From positions 2,356,001-2,420,000 of the forward strand of contig AP014633.1 of assembly GCA_000828835.1 (NCBI GenBank): DNA of 64,000 bases. Reading direction: 5' to 3'. Numbering within the stretch: position 1 is the stretch's first letter; each line of letters starts with the position of its first letter. The DNA comes from Thioploca ingrica (GTDB taxonomy: Bacteria; Pseudomonadota; Gammaproteobacteria; Beggiatoales; Beggiatoaceae). This document shows positions 35,357 through 44,398 of this stretch, piece after piece. The position numbers and the translations under genes were made by a program. The notes below the pieces were generated by a model. That model searched no databases and was not told where the DNA came from. It saw only the letters and a program-made list of their open reading frames with translations.

Positions 35357-36229
35357 ATGGAGATATTTTCTTATTTAGCGAGTGATCCTAACGCATTGAT
35401 TATCGTAGTGGGTCTACTGGGGTTAATAATTGGTAGTTTCCTTAATGTGGTTATTTACCGATTACCGATTATGATGCAGCAGGAAGCGCGATTACAATGT
35501 GCTGAATTATTAAATGTACCGGCATCTCAACCAAACCAACCTTTTAATTTAATTCAGCCACGTTCACATTGTCCACATTGTGGTCATCAGGTGGCTATAT
35601 TGGAAAACATTCCCTTGGTGAGTTTTATTTGGCAACGGGGTCAATGTACCGCTTGTCACCAAGCGATATCATGGCGTTATCCTTTTGTTGAATTGCTGAG
35701 TGCCAGTTTAGCGATTATTCTGGCTTGGCAATTTGGATTTACTTGGCAACTCTTAGGCGCTTTAACACTCACTTGGATTTTACTCGCACTGAGTATGATT
35801 GATTTTGACCATCAATTATTACCCGATAGTCTGACTTTACCGGGTTTATGGCTGGGGTTAGGTGTTAATTTATTTAACCTCTATACTAATATTGAAACCA
35901 GTGTAATCGGTGCCATCGCCGGCTATCTATTTTTGTGGTCTATTTATTGGGTTTTTAAACTACTCACTGGCAAAGAGGGGATGGGGTATGGTGATTTTAA
36001 ATTATTAGCCCTGTTAGGTGCCTGGTTAGGTTGGCAACCGCTACCCAGCATCATTTTAATTTCTTCTTTCTTGGGTGCATTAGTTGGTATTAGTCTCATT
36101 ATCATCCGGCAACACGATAAAAACGTGCCCATTCCTTTCGGTCCCTACCTTGCCTTTGCGGGTTGGATTTACTTACTCTGGGGAGAAAAGTTAACTCAAA
36201 TCTATTTCACATGGCTCACCTACCCTTAA
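35357..36229 (+). CDS. pilD: Prepilin leader peptidase / N-methyltransferase PilD
   Basis: The 290-residue polytopic aspartyl protease cleaves and N-methylates type IV prepilins. It has the N-terminal GSFLNVVIYRLP motif, the cytoplasmic zinc-binding pairs CPHC (near 73-76) and CTAC (near 97-100), and the catalytic Asp pairs in MIDFDHQLLPD and GMGYGDFKLLA. Its 3' end overlaps the coaE start by about 19 bp. The start ATG at 35357 lies in an AACTGATAACTGAAATAAATGG context with only a weak ribosome site. Confidence 0.95.
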   Translation: MEIFSYLASDPNALIIVVGLLGLIIGSFLNVVIYRLPIMMQQEARLQCAELLNVPASQPNQPFNLIQPRSHCPHCGHQVAILENIPLVSFIWQRGQCTACHQAISWRYPFVELLSASLAIILAWQFGFTWQLLGALTLTWILLALSMIDFDHQLLPDSLTLPGLWLGLGVNLFNLYTNIETSVIGAIAGYLFLWSIYWVFKLLTGKEGMGYGDFKLLALLGAWLGWQPLPSIILISSFLGALVGISLIIIRQHDKNVPIPFGPYLAFAGWIYLLWGEKLTQIYFTWLTYP

Positions 36230-36831
36230 AAGTAGGACTCACTGGGGGTATCGCTGGAGGCAAAACCACGGTATCTCACTTATTTGCTCAATTGGGTGTT
36301 CCAATCATTGATGCGGACACCATTGCTCATGCTCTGGTCGCGCCTGGGCAACCGGTTTTAGAACTCATTAGCCAAACTTTTGGTGCTGATATTATTTTAC
36401 CTAATGGGCAGCTTAATCGAACTCAATTACGTCAACGGGTGTTCGCCGATGCTAAACAACGCCAAGCGCTTGAAGCGATTCTTCATCCAAAAGTTTTTCA
36501 GGTGATACAACAACAGTTAAACCAACTACCGAACATTCCTTATTGTGTATTAAGTATTCCGTTACTCTTAGAGACACAACGAATGGATCTGGTTGAGCGG
36601 ATATTGGTGGTGGATTGCCCACCTCATATACAGCGCCAGCGGCTTATTGAACATCGTGGTTTATCTTTTGAGGAAATAGAACAAATTTTTTCTGTCCAGG
36701 TGAGTAGAGAAGTACGGCTTGCTATCGCTAATGATGTGATTTACAATGAATCCAGTCTAGATAACTTGCAACAACAAGTTTTAAAATTACACCAACAATA
36801 CCTTAACCAGCAGCATTGTTCATGTCAATAA
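36211..36831 (+). CDS. coaE: Dephospho-CoA kinase
   Basis: The 206-residue kinase performs the last step of coenzyme A synthesis. The P-loop GGIAGGKT (12-19) follows a MAHLPLKVGLT start, and the VPIIDADTIAH, ILHPKVFQ and VVDCPPHIQRQRLI blocks are all in place. I use the ATG at 36211, inside the end of pilD, because the longer frame from 36163 adds residues foreign to the family. The overlap suggests translational coupling. pilD-coaE-zapD is a conserved gammaproteobacterial order. Confidence 0.95.
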   Translation: MAHLPLKVGLTGGIAGGKTTVSHLFAQLGVPIIDADTIAHALVAPGQPVLELISQTFGADIILPNGQLNRTQLRQRVFADAKQRQALEAILHPKVFQVIQQQLNQLPNIPYCVLSIPLLLETQRMDLVERILVVDCPPHIQRQRLIEHRGLSFEEIEQIFSVQVSREVRLAIANDVIYNESSLDNLQQQVLKLHQQYLNQQHCSCQ

Positions 36832-36980
36832 TGGGTTATTAATTAAGCGGGGGTAGGTTATTCATAATACGTTACATTAAGTATTAATTAATCGGGTTTC
36901 CTGATAATTTAGATAAAAGAAATAGCAATATGAAGGGTGATGAAGTTGCTATTTCCACATTTTAACAGGAATGGAACTCT

Positions 36981-37751
36981 GTGAAGAAAAAAATCGTCTA
37001 CGAACAACCTCTCAATGAACGCATGAGGACTTTACTCCGACTGGAACATCTATTCACTGGCATGATGTACCACTTCAAAGGTCCGGCAGAGTGGGATAGT
37101 CGTGCTGGGATAGAAACATTGATTAATATTTTGGATTTTATGGGGCGCGTTGATTTCAGAACAGAGTTAATAAAAGACTTAGAACATCACGTGACGGGAT
37201 TAGAACGGTGGCAACGGACTCCTCAAGTTAATACCGAACGAGTATCCGCACTGGTTAAACAAGTGGTTCTGGTATTAGAAAAATTAACAGCAGTCAAAGA
37301 AATTTCCGTAGAAAATTTATTGCAAAATCAATTAATCAATCAAATTCGACAACGGAGTAGTATTCCTGGAGGAAGTTGTCGCTGTGATTTACCCAATTAC
37401 TATCATTGGTTGCAAAAAAATCCGAAACAACGCCAAAGTGATTTAAGCGAGTGGCTGATGCCTCTAGAGTTATTACGTGAAGCACTGGAATTAGATCTAT
37501 ACCTTATCCGTAATAATGCAATTCCTTCTCAGGAAATGGCACCAACCGGTTTTTATCAGTCGAAACTCGATGCTCAAGTGAGTTATCAACTGATTCAAGT
37601 GATGTTACCTATCGAGCATCCCGGCTATCCGGAAATTAATGGCGGCAAACAACGTTTTACCATTCGTTTTTTTGAATGGATTCGTTCAGAAGGAAAACCA
37701 GTACAAACTCAACAAGATATTCATTTTGATCTGAATTGTTGCATGATATAA
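36981..37751 (+). CDS. zapD: Cell division protein ZapD
   Basis: The 256-residue protein matches ZapD/YacF (DUF1342), which bundles FtsZ filaments by binding the FtsZ C-terminal tail. Recognisable parts are IVYEQPLNERMRTLLRLEHL at the start, DFMGRVDFRTELIKDLE, and the C-terminal IRFFEWIRSEGKPVQTQQDI. The start is GTG at 36981; the nearby ATG at 36971 is out of frame. It follows coaE after 149 bp. The adjacent type IV pilus genes do not imply a shared job. Confidence 0.93.
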   Translation: MKKKIVYEQPLNERMRTLLRLEHLFTGMMYHFKGPAEWDSRAGIETLINILDFMGRVDFRTELIKDLEHHVTGLERWQRTPQVNTERVSALVKQVVLVLEKLTAVKEISVENLLQNQLINQIRQRSSIPGGSCRCDLPNYYHWLQKNPKQRQSDLSEWLMPLELLREALELDLYLIRNNAIPSQEMAPTGFYQSKLDAQVSYQLIQVMLPIEHPGYPEINGGKQRFTIRFFEWIRSEGKPVQTQQDIHFDLNCCMI

Positions 37752-37846
37752 CGACTTTAATAACCCTAACTTAATAATAATAACAATAGAGCTAAAAAAG
37801 TAGTGGTATAACCATCGTCAAAAGAAGCAAAATAGGAACAATATCA

Positions 37847-38665
37847 ATGGATAAAGTTTTTAAAGTAGGCTTATTTGGGTTAGCGAGTAATGAACAAAAT
37901 ACCCTTGGCAGTATTTTTAAGTTAGCTGCCTCAAGAAGCCGACAATATACCTTGATCAGTTCTGATAAACGTCCCCAAGCAGAAATTATCCTGGTCGATG
38001 CGGATGATCAGAATGCCATAAATGAGTGGCGTAGTTTTAGTGTCCATCATAGTGCAATTCCGGTTATTAAAGTGACTAAAAATCTTCCTATAGAATCCGG
38101 TAGTGACATCTATTTGCGTCGCCCCTTAACTTTAAAACGGGTACTTGAAACCCTTGATAAAGTAACCATAGAAGCGCATAAATACGTTCCGGAGTTAGTT
38201 ATCGGCGGTGAAGATAAAGTCCTTGACGAAGAAGCCAATGCCGCACTACTGGGAGCGGTACAAGGTGCTGAAAAAGCTTCGCGAAGCGGTTTTAAAGCCT
38301 TGGTGGTTGATGATAGCCTGCCAGTACGTAAATCTATGGAAATTCAGTTAGGTTTATTTGGTATGGAAATTGATTTCGCTGAAACGGGTGAAGAAGCACT
38401 TGAATATATAAAGAAAAGTGTTTACGACATCATTTTTTTAGATTTAATGCTACCCGGTATTGATGGCTATAAGGTCTGCAAAGAAATAAAATCTTATAAA
38501 ATGTCTAAAAATACCCCAGTGGTTATGTTAACTGGCAAAGGCTCACGTTTTGATAAATTGAGAGGAACCATGGCGGGCGCTAATGTTTATTTAACTAAAC
38601 CCGTAGAACAAGAAAAACTCAAAGAAGTTATAAAACAATACTTGCCCAATACGACGGCAGCATAA
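37847..38665 (+). CDS. pilG: PilG-like response regulator with an extra N-terminal domain
   Basis: The 272-residue protein has a C-terminal receiver domain (about 148-268) with the acidic pair in ALVVDDS, the phospho-Asp in IIFLDLMLPGIDGYKV, Thr in VMLTGKG and Lys in VYLTKP. This is the PilG-type receiver of the Pil-Chp pathway. PilG itself is about 135 residues. Here residues 1-125 form an added domain (FKVGLFGLASNEQNTLGS, IILVDADDQN, SDIYLRRPLTLKRV) with a receiver-like pattern but no clear phosphorylation pocket. I infer a pseudo-receiver. In Pseudomonas, PilG controls PilB-driven extension and the cAMP response. Confidence 0.85.
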   Translation: MDKVFKVGLFGLASNEQNTLGSIFKLAASRSRQYTLISSDKRPQAEIILVDADDQNAINEWRSFSVHHSAIPVIKVTKNLPIESGSDIYLRRPLTLKRVLETLDKVTIEAHKYVPELVIGGEDKVLDEEANAALLGAVQGAEKASRSGFKALVVDDSLPVRKSMEIQLGLFGMEIDFAETGEEALEYIKKSVYDIIFLDLMLPGIDGYKVCKEIKSYKMSKNTPVVMLTGKGSRFDKLRGTMAGANVYLTKPVEQEKLKEVIKQYLPNTTAA

Positions 38666-38898
38666 GCTTAAATCACTTAATAATAGTTAAGTTATTCAAT
38701 AACGAAATCACGTAAAAATAATAATCATCGTGATAAAATAAAAATCAGCCAGGAGAATGGTATAAAATACAATTTTATTAATTGATAGCCCATTCAATTT
38801 TTTACCAACGGTTTATAAGATTGTTTAATATTAATCGGTGACACTGATAAAATAAATATAGAAATTAACATTTAACAAATTTTAAGGAGAATATTTCT

Positions 38899-39264
38899 AT
38901 GCCCATTAATAAAATCATGGTGGTTGATGATTCGACAGTTGATCGAATGAATATTCAAAATATTATTTCTGATGCCGGTTATGCGGTGATTGCAGCCAGT
39001 TCTGGACAAGAAGCCATTGAAAAAGCCGCTGCAGAAAAACCCGATTTGATTTTTATGGATGTGGTTATGCAACAAATGGATGGTTATCAAGCCTGTCGAG
39101 AAATTACTCATAATGAAGCCACTAAAAATATTCCGATTGTATTTGTAACGAGTAAAGGTCAAAAAGCCGATCGGATGTGGGCTGAAATGCAGGGAGGTAA
39201 GGCTCTGGTACAAAAGCCTTATACCCCCGATCAAATTATTCAACAAATCAATAATTTTAAATAG
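38899..39264 (+). CDS. pilH: PilH-like response regulator
   Basis: The 121-residue single receiver has IMVVDDSTVDRMN, phospho-Asp in LIFMDVVMQQMDGYQA, Thr in FVTSKGQ and Lys in VQKPYTPD. In the Pil-Chp model PilH acts as a phosphate sink or retraction-side regulator opposite PilG. An AAGGAG site precedes the start. A long hairpin without a good T-run follows at 39425-39459. Confidence 0.9.
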   Translation: MPINKIMVVDDSTVDRMNIQNIISDAGYAVIAASSGQEAIEKAAAEKPDLIFMDVVMQQMDGYQACREITHNEATKNIPIVFVTSKGQKADRMWAEMQGGKALVQKPYTPDQIIQQINNFK

Positions 39265-39958
39265 TTATTGATATTAATTTAATGAGTTGCTTATTATTAT
39301 GCGAAGCAGCAAAAAATCTTTGTTTCTTTAACCGGAAAATCAAAAAGGTCAAGCTGAGTGCTTATTTTATAAGCTCTTTTTAACTAGAAATACTCGTTAA
39401 AAAATCTAGCATGACGTTAATGTTCCACCTTTGCCTAATCCATGCCAATGCAAAGGTGGTTAGGTCGCCTAAACAATATCTAAACAACGTTGAAAACGAA
39501 ATCTTAATATAGAGTAACCGGTCATGGTTTGAGGGTGACTTTTTAATCTCAAAATCTAACTAACTAAACTACTAGCAGATTATAACCACATCCCTTTCTT
39601 CTTTCTAACTGAATTTACCAATTAATTATGTTTGGAATAGAAAATATTATTCGCTTTGCTCTTAATGGTTCTCATCTCCATTTAGAGTTAACCGGAGATG
39701 CTATTGACTATCTATTTTGTTAGGAGGGTGCCTAAAGTCATTTAGCTTACTTAATAAGGTACATTAAGATCACTTGGTAACTTGTTATTTGATAAATTTT
39801 TTACTATTATATTTTGTGATTTACAAGAACCTGAGGTGTAAACAATGAAGCGACAAGAATACCTCTCAGTTTTAATATCTAATAAAGAATAAAAGGAGTT
39901 ACTATGTCTAAACAGGTCAATAAATAACTCAGTCTCCACCTGAGAGGGATATTAACAA
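39265..39958. other. Long intergenic region inside the Pil-Chp cluster
   Basis: A 694-bp gap between pilH and the solute-binding lipoprotein. It contains the perfect hairpin at 39425-39459, AT-rich stretches, and two very short frames (MKRQEYLS... at 39844 and MSKQVNK at 39904, the latter after AAAGGAG) that may be leader peptides or chance. There is no full gene. Confidence 0.5.
39425..39459 (+). terminator. Perfect 10-bp hairpin downstream of pilH
   Basis: CCACCTTTGC (39425-39434) is inverted as GCAAAGGTGG (39450-39459) with a 15-base loop. The T-run is missing, so it could be a transcript-stabilising stem, a partial terminator or a regulatory site. Confidence 0.45.
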
Positions 39959-41041
39959 ATGCCGTTTTATTACACGATCCGTATAGCGATATTATTACTG
40001 GCGATTTTGAGTTTAACGAGTTGTGATTTTTGGGAAAATATCCAAAAATGGCTGAAAAAACCGACTGAGAATGTTGAAATTTCTCAATTAACTTTAGCGG
40101 TTGCACCACAAATTGCCTGGATGCCTTGGTATTTAGCTGATGAAGAAGGCACATTTAAAGAACATGCTAGCGCTTATAACTTAGAAGTACAATTTGTTTC
40201 TGATAACTACCAGGATACGATTGAAAAATTTATTAATGAAGAAGTCGAAGCGATTGCGATTACGAATATTGATGCAATTGCTCAATTAGTTAGACGAGAT
40301 ATTGAAGCAGACGTTATCTTAATAACGAATTATAGTAGTGGTAATGAAGCGATTCTACTACCGAGTAATGCGGATACCAATGTGCGTAATATTCGTGGGA
40401 AGAAATTTGCGCTGGTTCAAAACTCTTCGCGTCATTATTTACTCGATCGCTATTTAGTGAGAAACCAAATTCCATTTGATGATGTCAATGTTCTTAATAC
40501 CCCGGAAGTGGATATTCCGGCAGCTTTTGTCAATAAAGATGTTTATGGGGTAGTAACCAGTAATCCTAATGTCCACAAATTAGTTAAAGAAGCGGATGCG
40601 AAAATATTATTCGATAGTCGTGAAATTCCGACGGAAATTTTCGATATGATAGTCGTTCGTCGCGATACACTCCTTGATCATCCTAAATTTGCTCAGGTCT
40701 TATTAGCAACTTGGTTTGCTATGATGGAAAGATTACAAGGTAATAAAAAGGGACCGACTTTAGATGCGATGGCACGTTTAGCTAATTTATCCCGTGAGGA
40801 ATATGATGATGAACTCGCTATGACACCGCTCAATGATACGTCAACTAAAGCATTATCAGCTATTCGGGCACATCGGCGGATGAGAAAGGGCATGCGTCAT
40901 ATCCGTTACTTTGTTGAGCGACATGAACTCAGTGGTAATGAAATTTTTACCGGTTGGGTATCGTATCCGGGACGAACACCGGCTTTACTTCACTTTAATG
41001 GAGAACCCCTACAAGATTTTGTGGCACCACCGGAAACTTAG
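39959..41041 (+). CDS. Solute-binding lipoprotein (NMT1/SsuA-like) in the Pil-Chp cluster
   Basis: The 360-residue protein has a lipoprotein signal with lipobox LTSC (Cys near 22) and a type 2 periplasmic-binding fold of the NMT1/SsuA/TauA kind: LTLAVAPQIAWMPWYLADEEG, VEAIAITNIDAIAQLVRRD, IRGKKFALVQNSSRHYLLDR. Such proteins deliver small compounds to ABC importers, but no permease or ATPase gene is nearby. It lies between pilH and pilI, with 12 bp to pilI, on the same strand. I infer that it may present a ligand to the chemosensory receptor instead of a transporter. The ligand is unknown. Confidence 0.85.
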   Translation: MPFYYTIRIAILLLAILSLTSCDFWENIQKWLKKPTENVEISQLTLAVAPQIAWMPWYLADEEGTFKEHASAYNLEVQFVSDNYQDTIEKFINEEVEAIAITNIDAIAQLVRRDIEADVILITNYSSGNEAILLPSNADTNVRNIRGKKFALVQNSSRHYLLDRYLVRNQIPFDDVNVLNTPEVDIPAAFVNKDVYGVVTSNPNVHKLVKEADAKILFDSREIPTEIFDMIVVRRDTLLDHPKFAQVLLATWFAMMERLQGNKKGPTLDAMARLANLSREEYDDELAMTPLNDTSTKALSAIRAHRRMRKGMRHIRYFVERHELSGNEIFTGWVSYPGRTPALLHFNGEPLQDFVAPPET

Positions 41042-41053
41042 GCAAGAACGCTC

Positions 41054-41584
41054 ATGAAAACACCTTGGTTGATACCAAGCGAAGCATTGAATCGACCCCT
41101 TAACCGACAAACGGATGATCTGATTTTAGTCAGTGAAGAAATGACTGAAACTATCCGTCGACTGGGATTTCATATCGGCAATATTGGCCTCTTAATTGCG
41201 CAACATGCCACCAGTGAACTGACTGAAATGAAACAAGTTTGTGCTATTCCATTCACCGCACCTTGGTTATTAGGTTTAATTAACTTACGGGGCAATTTGG
41301 TGCCGGTGTTTGACCTGAATATGCTAATGCAGTTACCCAGGCGAACGGAACAAAAACAGATGTTATTAATTTTAGGACAAGGTGAATTAGCCGGTGCCAT
41401 TGTGATTGAAGATTTACCTATTCATCTCACTTTTACTACCGCAGATAAATTAGAAACTTTACCACCATTACCCACGGTACTGAAATCCTTTGCTACCAAC
41501 GGTTATGAAAAAAAGGGTGAAATCTGGTTTAATTTTGATCATCTCGGTTTTTTTGAATCATTAGCCACTAAAATTGCAGTTTGA
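41054..41584 (+). CDS. pilI: PilI, CheW-like adaptor
   Basis: The 176-residue protein has a CheW fold with the typical core FTAPWLLGLINLRGNLVPVFDL and a final IWFNFDHLGF strand. It couples the PilJ receptor to the ChpA kinase. The N-terminal 35 residues (to about LILVSEEMTETIRRLGF) are family-typical for PilI. It follows the lipoprotein gene by 12 bp and is 238 bp upstream of pilJ. Confidence 0.88.
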   Translation: MKTPWLIPSEALNRPLNRQTDDLILVSEEMTETIRRLGFHIGNIGLLIAQHATSELTEMKQVCAIPFTAPWLLGLINLRGNLVPVFDLNMLMQLPRRTEQKQMLLILGQGELAGAIVIEDLPIHLTFTTADKLETLPPLPTVLKSFATNGYEKKGEIWFNFDHLGFFESLATKIAV

Positions 41585-41822
41585 TATGAAAAATACCAAA
41601 GCGAAGGGTTAACCCAATGATAATGAGGTCATGGGCAGTGAGGTAAACCAACCGCCAAAAATTTTGGCACGTTTTCATAATGGGTTCGAACCGAAATAAT
41701 TAATTGCGTTGACTAAACTTTTAGTAAGTTGTTCGATAGATTAATAACTGAATCAGCTAATAAATAACTGCTAACCACTTAACAACCACTCAAATTCAAC
41801 CTAACAAATGTAGCTGACTAAC
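41585..41822. other. Intergenic region between pilI and pilJ
   Basis: This 238-bp AT-rich gap has no coding frame or clear repeat. Text at 41610-41640 vaguely resembles the dispersed AATGATAATGAGGT-type unit. Confidence 0.35.
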
Positions 41823-44396
41823 ATGAAACTTCGGCAAAAAATGTTCATTGGTTCGGCTTTCCTCGCCGTGATACCTGTTGTTATTACTGCCTTCTCCACA
41901 AGCCAAATCGCCGGTACCTTAGGACAGCAAGCACTGACTCAAAGTGCTCAAAGCCATATTATTTCCATCCGGGATACCAAAAAAGCCCAAATTGAGGATT
42001 ACTTTAATTTGGTTATCAACCAACTCCAAGTTTATGCTAATGCCCGTACTACCATTGATGCGATGCGTGCATTTAAAGAAGCTTACCCCAAATTTAAAGA
42101 TGAAGCAGCACTTCATACTGAGATGGAAGTCAGCGGAGAAGAAGGCCCGATTGAAGGGCCACCGGTACCTTTATCTTTACCCATAGAAGAATATAAATCG
42201 GCAGTACGTGATTATTACGTTAATGATTTTTCTCAAGAGTATGGTACTTTGAATGTCAACGAAGCACCTGACATGATGGAAATTCTCGATCAATTAGACG
42301 ATAACAGTATTGCCTTACAGTATTATTATTTGGCTGATAACCCTAATCCTTTGGGTACTAAAGAAGAATTTTTCTCCGCGAGTGATGCTTCGAGTTATAC
42401 TCAACTTCATCGCCATTACCATCCTTATATCCATGATATTCAGCGACGCTTCGTATTTGAAGATATTTTCTTAGTTGACCATGAAACCGGTCATATTATT
42501 TATTCCGTACTCAAACAAATTGATTTTGCCACTTCACTGATTGATGGACCTTATGCGAAAACCAGCTTAGGCCAAGTCTTTGAGCAAGCCAAGCAAGGTT
42601 TACATAACAGTGTTGCCTTGGTTGATTTTTCACCTTATTTGCCTTCCTATGACAGCCAGGCCGCTTTTATTGGAACGCCGATTTATGATGGCGATCAAAA
42701 GTTAGGGGTGTTGATTTTCCAGCTTTCTATTGATCCGATTAATGATATTATGACTTATGATCGGGCTTGGCGGTCGGACGAATCGGGTCGCACCGGTGAA
42801 ACTTATATTGTCGCCAGTGATGGAACGATGCGGAATGACAGCCGGATGTTAGTTGAAGATAAGGAAGGCTATTTACTCGCTGTTCAACAAGCGGAGTTAC
42901 CGGATGATGTGATTTCCAATATTGAATTGAAAGATACCAGTGTGGGTTTACAAAAAGTCGATAGTCCAGGAACTCGAGCGGCTTTTTCTGGAGTAACGGG
43001 CTTTGATCTATATGAAGATTATCGAGGTCAATTTGTTTTATCGGCTTATGCGCCTATTAATGTCCCCGGTTTGCAGTGGGCCGTTTTTTCCAACTTACAA
43101 GAAGACGAATCACTGGAACGCTTACAAGCTTTAACCACTGAAATTACGAAAGGGATTCTACCCATAGCGGCTGCTATTCTTATTCTGGGTGGGATAATTG
43201 GGTTTTTCTTCTTTGGTCGCATTGCTGCTCCGATTGGTCATCTAGAATCAACGGTGACTAAAGTTGCTGAAGGTGACTTTACTGCTCGGGCTAATATTAA
43301 AACGGGCGATGAATTAGAAACATTAAGTAACGCTTTTAATGGTCTGTTAGATGATCGGCTTTCGGCTTTAGCTAAGGCCGAAAAAGAAAATGAAATGCTC
43401 AATAATTCGATTATTGAATTACTTAAGGCTTCTTTCCAATTAAGTCAACGTGATTTAACCGTTCAAGTTCCGGTGACTGAAGATGTGACCGGGCCATTGG
43501 CTGATGCGATTAACCAAATGGCAACGGAAACCAGTAAAGTGTTACTCAATGTGCGGCGAATTACTGATGACGTCGAACATGCTTCCAACCAAGTTAAACG
43601 CCAAGGTGATAATGTGTGTAAAGTGGCGGAAGCAGAACGGGCGGTGGTAGATACCACTATGGCGGAACTCTCTGCTGCAGCGGAAGCGATGAATAAAATT
43701 GCGGAAGTTGCTCAATCTTGTAATGAAATTGCAACGCAAGCGACTCGCTCCACTCAAACTGCATTGTCTACTGTAACTAGCACCGTTGATGGGATGGGTG
43801 AAATTCGGGAAACGATTCATGAAACTGAAAAGCGTATCAAGCGCTTAGGTGAACGTTCGCAAGAAATTAGTAGTATTGTGGATATCATTAACAACATTGC
43901 TGAACGTACTCACGTGCTTGCACTTAATGCCAGTATGCAAGCGGCGGCAGCGGGTGAAGCGGGTCGTGGTTTCTCGGTCGTTGCGGATGAAGTGCAGCGA
44001 TTGGCAGAAAGTTCACGGAATGCAACGTCCCAAATTTCGGCTTTGGTGAAAAACATCCAAGTGGAAACCAACGATACCATTGCCACTATGGATAAAACCA
44101 TTGGCCAGGTGGTTGAAGGTTCACGGCTGGCTGAACGTGCCGGTGAACAAATGAAAGAAACCCAAAATACCACGGCTAACCTGGTGCAAGTCGTCGAACA
44201 GATCGCCATGGCTTCTCGGCAACAAGCTCAAATTAGTAATGAACTCCGCGAGCGTGCCAAAACGATTCAAATGAGTACTCAGGAAACCGGTAAACAATTA
44301 GAGGAACAAACTTTACAAACGGACCGCTTAGTTGAATATTCTAAACAGTTAATTGAATCTATTCGGGTATTTAAACTACCTTTAACCCACGATTAA
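41823..44396 (+). CDS. pilJ: PilJ-type chemoreceptor with a Cache-like sensor
   Basis: The 857-residue receptor has a first membrane helix (about 8-28), a large periplasmic region (about 30-435), a second helix (about 446-470), HAMP (to about 525) and a signalling domain with the hairpin tip IAERTHVLALNASMQAAAAGEAGRGF, where the usual tip is ERTNxLALNAxIEAARAGE. The periplasmic part carries GRTGETYIVASDGTMRNDSR, the double-Cache mark of ligand-binding receptors. It also has an inserted acidic stretch at about 100-125. This differs from Pseudomonas PilJ, which is shorter and uses two PilJ domains. chpA starts 2 bp after its stop. Confidence 0.88.
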   Translation: MKLRQKMFIGSAFLAVIPVVITAFSTSQIAGTLGQQALTQSAQSHIISIRDTKKAQIEDYFNLVINQLQVYANARTTIDAMRAFKEAYPKFKDEAALHTEMEVSGEEGPIEGPPVPLSLPIEEYKSAVRDYYVNDFSQEYGTLNVNEAPDMMEILDQLDDNSIALQYYYLADNPNPLGTKEEFFSASDASSYTQLHRHYHPYIHDIQRRFVFEDIFLVDHETGHIIYSVLKQIDFATSLIDGPYAKTSLGQVFEQAKQGLHNSVALVDFSPYLPSYDSQAAFIGTPIYDGDQKLGVLIFQLSIDPINDIMTYDRAWRSDESGRTGETYIVASDGTMRNDSRMLVEDKEGYLLAVQQAELPDDVISNIELKDTSVGLQKVDSPGTRAAFSGVTGFDLYEDYRGQFVLSAYAPINVPGLQWAVFSNLQEDESLERLQALTTEITKGILPIAAAILILGGIIGFFFFGRIAAPIGHLESTVTKVAEGDFTARANIKTGDELETLSNAFNGLLDDRLSALAKAEKENEMLNNSIIELLKASFQLSQRDLTVQVPVTEDVTGPLADAINQMATETSKVLLNVRRITDDVEHASNQVKRQGDNVCKVAEAERAVVDTTMAELSAAAEAMNKIAEVAQSCNEIATQATRSTQTALSTVTSTVDGMGEIRETIHETEKRIKRLGERSQEISSIVDIINNIAERTHVLALNASMQAAAAGEAGRGFSVVADEVQRLAESSRNATSQISALVKNIQVETNDTIATMDKTIGQVVEGSRLAERAGEQMKETQNTTANLVQVVEQIAMASRQQAQISNELRERAKTIQMSTQETGKQLEEQTLQTDRLVEYSKQLIESIRVFKLPLTHD

Positions 44397-44398
44397 AT

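Noticed and set aside
39904..39927. A seven-codon frame MSKQVNK after a good ribosome site, and MKRQEYLS... at 39844
   Set aside because: They could be leader peptides, but nothing in sequence or context supports regulation of the next gene by them.
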